A stretch of 64,000 nucleotides of DNA, from positions 50,616 to 114,615 of the forward strand of contig NZ_SMMU01000006.1 in assembly GCF_004339665.1 (NCBI RefSeq). Direction: 5' to 3'. Within the stretch, counting starts at the first letter, position 1, and the number at the start of each line of letters is the position of its first letter. Source of the stretch: Azotobacter chroococcum (lineage in GTDB: Bacteria; Pseudomonadota; Gammaproteobacteria; Pseudomonadales; Pseudomonadaceae). Under the pieces are notes generated by a model, which saw only the letters and a program-made list of their open reading frames with translations, searched no databases and had not been told where the DNA came from. A program made the translations under genes and the position numbers. Shown here piece after piece: positions 30,498-39,199 of the stretch.

Positions 30498-32111
30498 TTA
30501 GGCGCTGACTGGTTGTTGGGGTTCCGTCTGGCTCGGGCTGGCATGCTTGTCAGCCGACTGCTCGAGCTGTTCGAAGTGATAGCGACCGGTGTGCAGGCTG
30601 GACGGGCCGAGGCGGGCGAAGCGGATCATCAGATACATCTCGACTACCAGCAGCAGGGTGTAGAACGCGATCAGAGCCAGCAGCGAGCCCCAGAGGTCAG
30701 CAGTAGTCAGGCTGGAAGCGGAGAGGTGGGTGGGCAGGACGCCACCAATGGTCCAGGGCTGACGGCCATGCTCGGCCACGAACCAGCCGGTCTGGGTGGC
30801 GATCCAGGGCAGCGGCAGGCTGTACAGGGCGAACTTGAGCAGCCAGGGCTTGGACTCCTCGTTCTTGCGAGCCGAGGCCCAGAAGGCGCAGGCAAACAGG
30901 ACGAGCATCACGATGCCCGAACCCACCATGGCGCGGAAGCTCCAGAACATGCTGGGCACGCTGGGAATGGTGTCCTTAGCAGCTTGCTTGATCTGCTCCT
31001 CGGAAGCGTCGACCACGTTGGTGGTGTACTTCTTCAGCAGCAGGCCGTAGCCGAGATCATCCTTGACTTCGTTGAAGGCAGCGATCTTTTCCGGGCTCTT
31101 GTCGCCAGCACGAATCTCTTCCAGCAGGCCGTAGGCGACCATGCCATTGCGAATGCGGGCTTCGCCTTCGATGATCAGGTCCTTGATGCCGATGACCTGT
31201 TCATCCAGCGAGCGGGTGGCGATGATGCCCAGGGCAAAGGGGATTCGGACTGCAAAGTCGGTGCGCTGCTCTTCCTCGTTCGGGAAACCGAACAGGGTAA
31301 AGCTGGCCGGCGCCGGGTGGGTTTCCCATTCGGCCTCGATGGCAGCAAGCTTGGTCTTCTGTACCTCACCGACTTCGTAGCCAGATTCGTCACCGAGCAC
31401 GAGAACCGAGAGGATGGATGCCATGCCGAAAGCCGAAGCGATGGCGAAGGAGCGGCGTGCAAAGCCGAGGTCACGCTTTTTCAGCAGGTAGTAGCTGGAG
31501 ATGGCCAGAACGAACACGGCGCCGGTCACATAGCCGGAGGCGACGGTGTGAACGAACTTGACCTGGGCAACCGGGTTGAGGAGCAGAGCACCGAAGTCCA
31601 CCAGCTCCATCCGCATGGTTTCGAAGTTGAACTCCGCACCGACCGGGTACTGCATCCAGCCGTTGGCGACCAGAATCCACAGGGCGGACAGGTTGGAGCC
31701 GAGCGCCACCAGCCAGGTCACTGCCAGGTGCTGCACCTTGGACAGGCGATCCCAGCCGAAGAAGAACAGGCCGATGAAGGTGGACTCCAGGAAGAAGGCC
31801 ATCAGACCCTCGATGGCCAGCGGCGCACCGAAGATGTCACCCACATAGTGGGAGTAGTAGGCCCAGTTGGTGCCGAACTGGAATTCCATGGTCAAGCCGG
31901 TGGTGACGCCGAGGGCAAAGTTGATACCGAACAACTTGCCCCAGAACTTCACCATGTCCTTGTAGACCTGCTTGCCGGTCATTACATAGACCGACTCCAT
32001 GATGGCGAGCAGGAAGGTCATCCCTAGGGTCAATGGTACGAATAGGAAGTGATACAGCGCCGTCATGGCGAACTGCAGACGCGATAGGTCTACGACGGAT
32101 TCCGAGATCAT
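30498..32111 (-). CDS. cydA: Cytochrome bd quinol oxidase subunit I
   Basis: The 537-residue subunit carrying hemes b558, b595 and d. Heme ligands are visible: the first-helix histidine in [19 protein letters not shown], with further His, Glu and Met ligands in the expected helices. The quinol-binding Q loop is the long E. coli type and ends in [16 protein letters not shown], so this is a true cydAB oxidase and not the cyanide-insensitive short-loop CioAB type. Its start overlaps the cydP stop (TGATG). It is probably repressed by the adjacent Fnr-type regulator through the two boxes upstream of cydP. Confidence 0.96.
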   Translation of the reverse strand: MISESVVDLSRLQFAMTALYHFLFVPLTLGMTFLLAIMESVYVMTGKQVYKDMVKFWGKLFGINFALGVTTGLTMEFQFGTNWAYYSHYVGDIFGAPLAIEGLMAFFLESTFIGLFFFGWDRLSKVQHLAVTWLVALGSNLSALWILVANGWMQYPVGAEFNFETMRMELVDFGALLLNPVAQVKFVHTVASGYVTGAVFVLAISSYYLLKKRDLGFARRSFAIASAFGMASILSVLVLGDESGYEVGEVQKTKLAAIEAEWETHPAPASFTLFGFPNEEEQRTDFAVRIPFALGIIATRSLDEQVIGIKDLIIEGEARIRNGMVAYGLLEEIRAGDKSPEKIAAFNEVKDDLGYGLLLKKYTTNVVDASEEQIKQAAKDTIPSVPSMFWSFRAMVGSGIVMLVLFACAFWASARKNEESKPWLLKFALYSLPLPWIATQTGWFVAEHGRQPWTIGGVLPTHLSASSLTTADLWGSLLALIAFYTLLLVVEMYLMIRFARLGPSSLHTGRYHFEQLEQSADKHASPSQTEPQQPVSA

Positions 32112-32323
32112 CAGGGACTCTCCTCGGTCGGGGATTGATCTTGCACTGCCACACTGCCAAACAGTCGCTCGCTGACTTTCTCGGTACCGTTTTCAGGCAC
32201 TGTCGGTTCCGTGAACCAGAGTGCCTTGATACCGATTATCACGCCCAGCTTGATCGCTAGGATGACAACGAGCTCCCGAACCAGAGGAATACGCCAAGGC
32301 GAAGATTTGGATGGTTGAGACAT
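32111..32323 (-). CDS. cydP: Putative cytochrome oxidase small subunit CydP
   Basis: A 70-residue single-helix protein, [20 protein letters not shown] followed by a hydrophobic stretch and [20 protein letters not shown]. It fits the CydP family encoded directly upstream of cydA in several proteobacteria. Its role is unproved, probably an accessory subunit. The start at 32323 places the gene 51 bases downstream of an Fnr box. The stop overlaps the cydA start. Confidence 0.8.
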   Translation of the reverse strand: MSQPSKSSPWRIPLVRELVVILAIKLGVIIGIKALWFTEPTVPENGTEKVSERLFGSVAVQDQSPTEESP

Positions 32324-32374
32324 GTGGGCAGCTCCAAAAGGCTGGATGGACAACGGTCGACGGGGGTCGGCACG

Positions 32375-32388
32375 TTGATCCAGGTCAA
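32375..32388 (-). promoter_or_regulatory. Proximal Fnr/CydR box of cyd operon
   Basis: TTGATCCAGGTCAA matches TTGAT-N4-ATCAA with one substitution. It lies 52 bases upstream of the cydP start. With the second box at 32425 it makes a tandem site suited to repression or oxygen-dependent control by the Fnr-type protein encoded next door. Confidence 0.75.
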
Positions 32389-32424
32389 ATAAATCAAGAT
32401 TCACTGCCGCTCGGTAGTGACCAA

Positions 32425-32438
32425 TTGACGCAGGTCAA
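32425..32438 (-). promoter_or_regulatory. Distal Fnr/CydR box of cyd operon
   Basis: TTGACGCAGGTCAA is a perfect inverted repeat of TTGAC/GTCAA with the correct 4-base spacer, 50 bases (about five helical turns) from the proximal box, so two dimers would lie on the same face of DNA. Confidence 0.7.
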
Positions 32439-32872
32439 TGAAACCTGCCCGTTTTTGCTGGTTGGAGGGGCCTTTAGGAGGGGGGCTGATGGGCTGATCA
32501 TGCCTCATAAGTATATGATAATTAAGAAAAATGTCTTGTATTGACTTTTTTGCACTAGCGTGCATTTAGTCTTTGGTAGGGAGTGTCATAAAGGCGAAAT
32601 AATGGCCTTTGTAGGCCGCACATGCGCAGGCTGACCGGTGCGCAGAGAGCGTTCTGGAGAGCGGGGAAGGTGAGGTCGGGAAATGCTTCGGCTGTCAGGC
32701 TTATAGCCCTATCGTGCCGTTTGGGTAGGATGGCCGCGCCCTTGGGGGCAAGAAAGGCAAAGACGGCGATGTGTGCTGGGAGGGCGCTTTGCGGAGAGGT
32801 TGCAGCCCCTGCATGCGTGTCGTGATTGCAGGGGGCTGAAGCGGGGCGCCGCCAGGCGGCGCCGGTGAGGAG
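32439..32872. other. Intergenic region between cyd boxes and Fnr gene
   Basis: No gene is supported. An AT-rich stretch at about 32505-32575 (ATAAGTATATGATAATTAAG and after) contrasts with the GC-rich surroundings. A perfect 9-bp inverted repeat GGCGCCGCC / GGCGGCGCC (32845-32863) sits just after the stop of the Fnr-type gene and may end that transcript, although it lacks a T-tract. Confidence 0.45.
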
Positions 32873-33607
32873 TCAGGCTTCCATGTTCCCGCCCGCCAGG
32901 GAGCAGAGCTCGATGGGGTTGAGGATGGTCACTTCCTTGCCCTCGGCGGCAATCAGTTCGTTCTGCTGGAAGCGGCTGAATACCCGTGACACGGTCTCGA
33001 CGGCCAAGCCCAGATAGTTGCCGATCTCGTTGCGCGACATCGCCAGGCGGAAGTGGTTGGCGGAGAAGCCGCGTGCCCGAAAGCGCGAGGACAGATTGAT
33101 CAAGAAGGTGGCGATGCGCTCGTCCGCAGTTTTCTTCGACAGCAGCAGCATCATCTGCTGGTCGTCGCGGATTTCCCGGCTCATGACCCGCATCAGCTGG
33201 CGACGCAGTTGGGGCAGTTGCAGGGCAAGTTCGTCCAGGCGCTCGAAGGGAATCTCGCAGACCGAGGTTGTTTCCAGCGCCTGTGCGGAAACCGGGCAGC
33301 TGTCGCTGTCCATGCCGGAAAGACCGACGAGCTCGCTGGGCAGGTGGAAGCCGGTGATCTGCTCCTCGCCGTTGTCGCTGACGCTGAAGGTTTTGAGCGA
33401 GCCCGAACGCACGGCGAACACCGAGCCGAAGGCGTCGCCCTGGCGAAAGAGGAATTCGCCCTTCTTGATCGGCTTGCCACGCTTGACGATCTCGTTGAGG
33501 GCGTCGATGTCCTCGAAGTTGAGCGAGATCGGTAGGCACAAGGCCGCCAGACTGCACTCCTGACAGCGGATATGATGCACGGGGCGTACCTTGGATTTAT
33601 CCGACAT
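32873..33607 (-). CDS. anr: Fnr-type oxygen-sensing regulator (CydR/Anr)
   Basis: A 244-residue Crp/Fnr regulator. The oxygen-labile 4Fe-4S cluster cysteines are present: [10 protein letters not shown] near the N-terminus and the fourth in [12 protein letters not shown]. The recognition helix ([25 protein letters not shown]) has the Glu-Ser-Arg triplet that reads TTGAT half-sites. I start at [16 protein letters not shown]. In Pseudomonas the same protein is Anr, next to hemN and cco; in Azotobacter vinelandii the orthologue CydR lies beside cydAB and represses it. Matching boxes occur upstream of cydP, hemN and the ccoM-like gene, and beyond ccoN, so it probably controls this whole respiratory block. 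Confidence 0.95.
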   Translation of the reverse strand: MSDKSKVRPVHHIRCQECSLAALCLPISLNFEDIDALNEIVKRGKPIKKGEFLFRQGDAFGSVFAVRSGSLKTFSVSDNGEEQITGFHLPSELVGLSGMDSDSCPVSAQALETTSVCEIPFERLDELALQLPQLRRQLMRVMSREIRDDQQMMLLLSKKTADERIATFLINLSSRFRARGFSANHFRLAMSRNEIGNYLGLAVETVSRVFSRFQQNELIAAEGKEVTILNPIELCSLAGGNMEA

Positions 33608-33713
33608 GGGCAACTTTCTCTTACTTATGAGGCGCTCTGCCAAGGGATAATACCCCAGGCTTCAGTCAACTGACAAAAAGTCTTAACCCGAAGAAAACCT
33701 CATCTTCGAAACG

Positions 33714-33747
33714 CCGCATCGGGAGTGCAAGGCCTCTCCCGATGCGG
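33714..33747 (-). terminator. Hairpin after hemN
   Basis: CCGCATCGGGAG and CTCCCGATGCGG form a perfect 12-bp stem with a 10-base loop just after the hemN stop. The minus-strand flank (CGTTTCG) has only a short T run, so it is a probable rather than certain terminator between hemN and the Fnr-type gene. Confidence 0.6.
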
Positions 33748-33753
33748 AGCGAT

Positions 33754-35130
33754 TCAGATGATACGGGAGAAGCGCTGGCGATTGTGTTCGACCAGATAAT
33801 AGTCGAAAAGCATACAGATCGAGCGAACCAGCAGGCGCCCGGCGGGCAGGACTTCGATGCCTTGCGGGGGCAGGGCGATCAGTCCGTCGCGGGTCATGCT
33901 CTGCAACTGGGGCCAGACGTCGGCGAAGTATTCCCGGAAGACAATGCCGAACTGCTGTTCCAGGCTGGCGAAGTCCAACTGGAAGTCGCAGATGAGCTTC
34001 TGGATCGCCGCACGGCGAATCCGGTCGTCGGCGTTGCATTGCAGGCCGCGGGCGGTCGGCAACTGGTCGTTGTCGAGGCGGCTTTGGTAGGCGTCGATAT
34101 CGCTCTCGTTCTGACTGTAGAGGTCGCCGATCTGGCTGATGGACGAGACCCCCAAGCCGATCAGGTCGCAATGGCCATGCGTGGTGTAGCCCTGGAAGTT
34201 GCGTTGCAGCCTGCCATCTTCCTGGGCGATGGATAGCTCGTCGTCCGGAAGGGCGAAATGATCCATGCCGATGTACTGGTAGCCGGCGGCGGTCAGCTGT
34301 TCGATGCTGTTGTGCAGCATGGCCAGCTTGTCGGCGGGCGCAGGCAGGTCGGCGGCACTGATTCGCCGCTGCGGCTTGAAGCGCTCCGGCAGGTGGGCGT
34401 AGTTGAACACGGACAGTCGGTCGGGCTGCAGGGCGATGATCTCCTCGACGGTGCGGGCGAAGCTTTCCGGCGTCTGCTTGGGCAGACCGTAGATGAGATC
34501 GACGTTGATCGAGCGAAAGCCCAAGGTCCGTGCGGCTTCGACGATGGCGCTGGTTTCCTCCAGGCTTTGCAGGCGGTTCACCGCGCGCTGGACTTCGGGG
34601 TCGAGGTCCTGCACGCCGAGGCTGATGCGGTTGAAACCCAGCTCACGGAGCAGTCCCATGGTCGACCAGTCCGCTTCGCGAGGATCGATCTCGATGCTGA
34701 AGTCGCCCTTTTCGGCGAAGCTGAAACGCTGGCGCAGAAACTCCATCAAGCGCCGCAGTTCGCCGTGGCTGAGGAAGGTCGGTGTGCCGCCGCCCAGATG
34801 CAACTGCTCGACCTGCTGTTGCGGGGACAGGTGGCGGCTGATGATGTCGATTTCCTTTTCCAGGCGCTCGAGATAGGGCAGGGCGCGGCCGCGATCCTTG
34901 GTGATGACTTTGTTGCAGGCGCAGTAGTAGCAGACGTGGGCGCAGAACGGGACGTGTACGTAGATCGACAGTGGGCGTTTGGCCTGGCGGCTTTCGCGCA
35001 GGGCGTTGAGCAGCTTGAAGGAGCCCACGCCAGGCTGGAATTGCACTGCCGTGGGGTATGAGGTGTAGCGCGGACCCGCCTGATCGTAGCGACGAATCAG
35101 GTTGGTATCCCATTTGATCGGAGCAGGCAT
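33754..35130 (-). CDS. hemN: Oxygen-independent coproporphyrinogen III oxidase
   Basis: A 458-residue radical SAM enzyme that converts coproporphyrinogen III to protoporphyrinogen IX without oxygen, needed for heme synthesis under micro-oxic conditions. The radical SAM cysteines are C63, C67 and C70 in YVHVPFCAHVCYYCACNK. The glycine-rich SAM motif (HLGGGTPTFL) and the HemN C-terminal domain follow. The start is MPAPIKWDTNLIRRYDQAGP. A perfect Anr box (35194-35207) sits 64 bases before the start, with a TAGACT -10 element (35170-35165) at class II spacing, so it should be induced by Anr at low oxygen. Confidence 0.95.
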   Translation of the reverse strand: MPAPIKWDTNLIRRYDQAGPRYTSYPTAVQFQPGVGSFKLLNALRESRQAKRPLSIYVHVPFCAHVCYYCACNKVITKDRGRALPYLERLEKEIDIISRHLSPQQQVEQLHLGGGTPTFLSHGELRRLMEFLRQRFSFAEKGDFSIEIDPREADWSTMGLLRELGFNRISLGVQDLDPEVQRAVNRLQSLEETSAIVEAARTLGFRSINVDLIYGLPKQTPESFARTVEEIIALQPDRLSVFNYAHLPERFKPQRRISAADLPAPADKLAMLHNSIEQLTAAGYQYIGMDHFALPDDELSIAQEDGRLQRNFQGYTTHGHCDLIGLGVSSISQIGDLYSQNESDIDAYQSRLDNDQLPTARGLQCNADDRIRRAAIQKLICDFQLDFASLEQQFGIVFREYFADVWPQLQSMTRDGLIALPPQGIEVLPAGRLLVRSICMLFDYYLVEHNRQRFSRII

Positions 35131-35193
35131 AGGAGTATTCCGGTATGGGCAGGCTGTGGAGGGAAGTCTAAAAGAACGCTGCCGGAAAGCATC

Positions 35194-35207
35194 TTGATTT
35201 GTATCAA
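35194..35207 (-). promoter_or_regulatory. Perfect Anr/Fnr box of hemN
   Basis: TTGATTTGTATCAA on the plus strand, a perfect TTGAT-N4-ATCAA site. It overlaps the last codon of the upstream SafE-like gene. The centre is about 41.5 bases before a start site predicted near 35159. Confidence 0.85.
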
Positions 35208-35965
35208 ACGGGCTGGACAGTTGCCGTTAGCGGGCCGGAAGGCTGCGCTGGCGCCGGTATCCGGCTGGTTGCGCCATGGCCGTGGTGACCTGTCAGCCAT
35301 GTCTGGTGAGGCCCGGGAAGGCTCCAGAAACCGAACAGGATCACCAGCAGGCCACCAGCGATGCGCACGTGCCGCTGGCGAAGCCAGGCGGTCAGGCGCT
35401 CGGCGGCCAATCCGGTGGCAAGCAGCACCGGCAAGGTGCCGAGACCGAAGGCGAGCATCAGCAGGGCGCTGTCCAGGGCGCTGCCCTGGCTCGCAGCCCA
35501 GAGCAGGGTGCTGTAGACCAGCCCGCAGGGCAGCCAGCCCCAGACTGCGCCGAGCAGCAGGGCGCGGGGCAGGCTGTCGACCGGCAGCAGGCGGGAGGCG
35601 GCCGGCTGGAGGCGCCGCCAGAGGCCCTGGCCGAGGGCCTCGAGGCGGATCAGTCCGCTCCACCAGCCGGTCAGGTACAGGCCCATGGCGATCAGCAGCA
35701 GGGCCGCGACGATGCGTAGTGCGATGGCTGCCGGACTGTTGGCCACAGCCCAGCCACCCAGGCCGATCAGCAGGCCGGCAGTGGCATAGCTGAGGATTCG
35801 TCCGAGGTTGTAGGCGAGCAGCAGCCATAGGCGACGGGTTCGTTGCTCGGGCGGGATCGCCAGCGTCAGGGCGCCCATCAGGCCGCCGCACATGCCCAGG
35901 CAATGCCCGCCACTGAGCAGGCCCAGGATCGTGGCCGAAACGAGCAGCGGAATCAATTCAGGCAC
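35204..35965 (-). CDS. SafE/TauE-like membrane protein of cco cluster
   Basis: A 253-residue polytopic membrane protein. The N-terminus LLSGGHCLGMCGGLMGALTL carries the HCxGMCGG motif of the DsbD/SafE-like group often encoded with ccoGHIS. About six helices follow, then a histidine-containing tail (TGHHGHGATS) that could bind metal. These proteins are thought to help copper or thiol handling during cbb3 oxidase maturation; the exact role is unproved. The start codon is GTG at 35965, overlapping the ccoS stop by eight bases. Confidence 0.82.
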   Translation of the reverse strand: MPELIPLLVSATILGLLSGGHCLGMCGGLMGALTLAIPPEQRTRRLWLLLAYNLGRILSYATAGLLIGLGGWAVANSPAAIALRIVAALLLIAMGLYLTGWWSGLIRLEALGQGLWRRLQPAASRLLPVDSLPRALLLGAVWGWLPCGLVYSTLLWAASQGSALDSALLMLAFGLGTLPVLLATGLAAERLTAWLRQRHVRIAGGLLVILFGFWSLPGPHQTWLTGHHGHGATSRIPAPAQPSGPLTATVQPV

Positions 35966-36179
35966 GCGGAGGCTCCTCGTCCTGTCTGGCCGGCTTGTCC
36001 GGATGCTCCGCCTCGGCCAGTCCGGCCTTGTGCGCGGGGTCTTCGTCGTCGAAAAGGATGTTGTGCGCCGGGCTGTCGAGATCGTCGTACTGGCCGTTGT
36101 CGATGGCCCAGAAAAGCAGCCAGATGGCCAGGGCGACCACTATTATGGCGACCGGAATCATTACATAGAGCGCAGCCAT
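35958..36179 (-). CDS. ccoS: cbb3 oxidase maturation protein CcoS
   Basis: A 73-residue protein with one N-terminal helix (MAALYVMIPVAIIVVALAIWLLFWAI) followed by the CcoS signature DNGQYDDLDSPAHNILFDD and a charged tail. CcoS is needed for cofactor insertion into the cbb3 oxidase. It lies 25 bases after ccoI and overlaps the SafE-like gene. Confidence 0.93.
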   Translation of the reverse strand: MAALYVMIPVAIIVVALAIWLLFWAIDNGQYDDLDSPAHNILFDDEDPAHKAGLAEAEHPDKPARQDEEPPRA

Positions 36180-36204
36180 GTCGTGCTCCTGTTGTGCTGG
36201 CGGC

Positions 36205-38607
36205 TCAGGAGCCGCGGGTCAGCCGCAAGGCATTCAGGACCACCAGGAGGGAGCTCAGCGACATTCCAATCGCGGCCCAGAGCGGGGTGACCCAGCCGAG
36301 TGCGGCGAAGGGCAGAATCAGGCCATTGTACAGGCCGGCCCAGGCCAGGTTCTCGATGATGATGTGGCGGGTGCGGCGGGCGAGGGCGAAGGCCTGTACC
36401 AGCGTTTCCAGCCGGTTGGACAGCAGGACGGCATCGGCGCTGGTCTTCGCCAGGTCGGTGGCCGAGCCCATGGCTACGCTGATGTCCGCGCCGGCCAGCA
36501 CCGGAACGTCGTTCACCCCGTCGCCGAGCATCAGGACGCGGTGCCCCTCGGCGTGCAGCTGCCTGAGCACGCCGAGCTTGGCGTCCGGGGTCAGGCCGCC
36601 ACGGGCATCGTCGATACCCAGTTGCCTGGCAACTTCGGCGACCATCGGCGAGCTGTCGCCCGAGAGCAGCAGGGTTCGCCAGCCGCGTGCGCGACAGGCA
36701 TCGAGCAGGGCGGGGGCGTCTTCGCGCAGGCGGTCGTCGAGCACCAGCCAGGCCAGAGGTCCCTGCCGGTCACCCAGCAGCAGCCACTGGCCCTGCTCGC
36801 CGGGAAACGGCGGCGCCGGCTGGCCGTTGAGCGCAGCGACGAAGGCGGGCTGGCCGATACGCAGGAGCCGGTCCTGGACGACGCCCTCCAGGCCTTGCCC
36901 GGGAATGCCGTCGACCCGTTCGGCGGCCTGGGGGGCGCGGCCGAAGGCGCGGGCGATCGGATGTTCGGAGCGGTTCTCCAGGGCGGCGGCCAGTGCCAGG
37001 CAGGCATCGCCGTCCAGTTCGCGCAGCGGGTGTACCGCGCTCAGGGCCAGACGCCCCTCGGTGAGGGTGCCGGTCTTGTCGAAGATCACCGTGTCGATGC
37101 CGTTCAATCCTTCCAGCACATGCCCGCGGGTCAGCAGCAGGCCGAACCTGTGCAGGCTGCCGGTGGCTGCGGTCAAGGCGGTGGGAGTAGCCAGCGACAG
37201 GGCGCAGGGGCAGGTGGCGACGAGCAGGGCGAGCACGACCCAGAAGGCCTGGTCCGGGTCGTTCTGCCACCAGATCAGGCCGACCAGTGCGGCCACGCCC
37301 AGCACGGCGAGCAGGAACCACTGCGCCACCCGGTCGGCCAACTCGGCGAGCCGGGGCTTGTCGGCCTGGGCGCGCTCGAGCAGGCGCACGATAGCCGAGA
37401 GGCGGGTGTCATCGCCCAGGGCCTGGACCTCGATGGTCAGCGGGCCTTCCACGTTCAGTGTCCCGGCGGTCACTGCATCGCCCGGGGCGCGGGGTTGCGG
37501 CAGGTATTCGCCGGTCAGCAGCGACTCGTCGACGCTGGACTGCCCCGCGACGATGCGGCCGTCGGCCGGCAGCAGGTTGCCCGGCGGCACCAGCACGCGG
37601 TCGCCCGGGCTGAGTTCCCTGAGCAGGATGCGTTCGCCATGCCCTTGGTCGTCGAGACGCAGGCAGGAGGGAGGCAGCAGGTTGACCAACTGGGCAGTGG
37701 CCGCGGCGGTGCGTTCGCGGGCACGACGCTCGAGGAAGCGTCCGGCGAGGAGGAACAGGGCGAACATGCCGGCGGCATCGAAATAGAGTTCGCCCTGGCC
37801 GGTCAGTGTCGACCAGATGCCGGCCGCATAGGCGCCGCCGATCGCCAGGCTGACCGAGACGTCCATGGTCAGGTGACGTGTGTGCAGGTCGCGCCACGCA
37901 CCCCTGAAGAAGTCGACGCTGCTGTAGAAGACGATCGGCGTGGTGAGGATCAGGCTGACCCAGCGGAGGATCTTGTCCATCCCCGCCGAGAGGTCGAGGT
38001 TGAATTCCGGCCAGGTAGCCATGGTGGCCATCATCACCTGGAACCACAGCAGGCCGGCGACGCCCAGTTGTCTCAGCGCGCGGCGATTCTCCCGGGCCAG
38101 TTGCTCGGCGGCTTGGTCCGGCTGGTAGGGATGGGCGGCATAGCCGATCCGGCGCAGCGCTTCGAGCAGGCGGCTCAGTGGCACCTGGCTGGCATTCCAG
38201 TGCACGTACAGGCGGTGGTTGGACAGATTGAGGCTGGCCTCGGCAACGCCGTTCAGGCCGCGAAGGTGTTTCTCGATCAGCCAGCCGCATGCGGCGCAGC
38301 TGACGCCCTCGATCAGCAGGCAGGTAGTGCTCAGCTCTCCCTCGTGCTGGACGAAGGGCTGCTGTACATCGGCGCGGTCATAGAGCGCCAACTCCTCGCT
38401 CAGTGCCTGGGGCAGGGCTTCCGGGTTGGCGGCATTCTCGCTGCGGTGTTTGTAGTAGCTTTCCAGGCCGCCGGCGACGATCGCTTCGGCCACTGCTTGG
38501 CAGCCTGGGCAGCACATTGCGCGGGGTTCGCCCAGGACATGGGCCTGAAAGCGGCTGCCGGCGGGGACCGGCAGGCCACAGTGGTAGCAGGGGGTGAGGC
38601 TGGCCAT
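36205..38607 (-). CDS. ccoI: Copper-transporting P-type ATPase CcoI
   Basis: An 800-residue P1B-type ATPase that delivers copper for the CuB centre of cbb3 oxidase. It starts MASLTPCYHCGLPVPAGSRF. This CxxC-containing N-terminus is typical of CcoI/FixI, as is the HMA motif (GVSCAACGWLIE). The transmembrane CPC motif is in ATCPCALSLATP, the phosphorylation site is FDKTGTLTEG, and the hinge is MLGDGVNDVPVLAGADI. Upstream in-frame codons are discounted because they read across the ccoH-ccoI gap without any domain. It ends in LLVVLNALRLTRG, as usual for the family. Confidence 0.95.
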   Translation of the reverse strand: MASLTPCYHCGLPVPAGSRFQAHVLGEPRAMCCPGCQAVAEAIVAGGLESYYKHRSENAANPEALPQALSEELALYDRADVQQPFVQHEGELSTTCLLIEGVSCAACGWLIEKHLRGLNGVAEASLNLSNHRLYVHWNASQVPLSRLLEALRRIGYAAHPYQPDQAAEQLARENRRALRQLGVAGLLWFQVMMATMATWPEFNLDLSAGMDKILRWVSLILTTPIVFYSSVDFFRGAWRDLHTRHLTMDVSVSLAIGGAYAAGIWSTLTGQGELYFDAAGMFALFLLAGRFLERRARERTAAATAQLVNLLPPSCLRLDDQGHGERILLRELSPGDRVLVPPGNLLPADGRIVAGQSSVDESLLTGEYLPQPRAPGDAVTAGTLNVEGPLTIEVQALGDDTRLSAIVRLLERAQADKPRLAELADRVAQWFLLAVLGVAALVGLIWWQNDPDQAFWVVLALLVATCPCALSLATPTALTAATGSLHRFGLLLTRGHVLEGLNGIDTVIFDKTGTLTEGRLALSAVHPLRELDGDACLALAAALENRSEHPIARAFGRAPQAAERVDGIPGQGLEGVVQDRLLRIGQPAFVAALNGQPAPPFPGEQGQWLLLGDRQGPLAWLVLDDRLREDAPALLDACRARGWRTLLLSGDSSPMVAEVARQLGIDDARGGLTPDAKLGVLRQLHAEGHRVLMLGDGVNDVPVLAGADISVAMGSATDLAKTSADAVLLSNRLETLVQAFALARRTRHIIIENLAWAGLYNGLILPFAALGWVTPLWAAIGMSLSSLLVVLNALRLTRGS

Positions 38608-38683
38608 GGGAGATGCCGAAATGCAGGGTGAGTGGTTGGCGTCTGGACGAGGCGACGGCAGAGACTGCCGCCGCCCCTTTGGT

Positions 38684-39187
38684 TTAGTTGCCCAGCTCGA
38701 GGGCGACGCCGGGTTCGAGGCTTTCCTCCTCGAACAGGCGCCAGTCCTTGCCACCTTCCTGGCCAAGGATCTCGACGAATCGGCGTCCCTGCACCGCATC
38801 CTGCATCTGTCCCCGATAGAGGTCATCGGTCTGCGGTTGCAGCACGATGCGGCGGTCCTTTTCCACCTGGGTCGGCGAGATCAGGTTGAGCACCAGTTGC
38901 TGGGGGCGGCTGTCGCCGCTCAGCTGGATCTCGGCGATGCCGTCTTCCTCATGAAACACCAGCCGGGCCTGCATGCCCAGACGACGAGCGAGGTGCTCCC
39001 GCTCCAGCGAGGTGTTGATGCCCTTGCCGGCATCGTAGTAGTTGTCCACTACCAGGCTGTCCGCCTCGCGGATGGAAATCACCAGCAGGCTGGTGCCCAG
39101 CACCACCGAGCTGAGGAGGATCGCGATGACGAACCAGGCCCAGAACTGCTTGTACCAGCGACTGCTTTCACTGTTGGTTGGGTGCAT
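38684..39187 (-). CDS. ccoH: cbb3 oxidase assembly protein CcoH (FixH)
   Basis: A 167-residue membrane protein with a short cytoplasmic N-terminus, one helix ([20 protein letters not shown]) and a periplasmic domain. [11 protein letters not shown] and [15 protein letters not shown] are the recognisable FixH/CcoH segments. It takes part in cbb3 assembly, probably contacting CcoN and CcoI. It lies between ccoG and ccoI in the standard ccoGHIS order. Confidence 0.92.
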   Translation of the reverse strand: MHPTNSESSRWYKQFWAWFVIAILLSSVVLGTSLLVISIREADSLVVDNYYDAGKGINTSLEREHLARRLGMQARLVFHEEDGIAEIQLSGDSRPQQLVLNLISPTQVEKDRRIVLQPQTDDLYRGQMQDAVQGRRFVEILGQEGGKDWRLFEEESLEPGVALELGN

Positions 39188-39199
39188 GCATTACCTTGG

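Noticed and set aside
32622..32825. 67-codon frame between cydP and the Fnr-type gene
   Set aside because: Lies in a regulatory intergenic region, Arg/Ala-rich noise without start signals.
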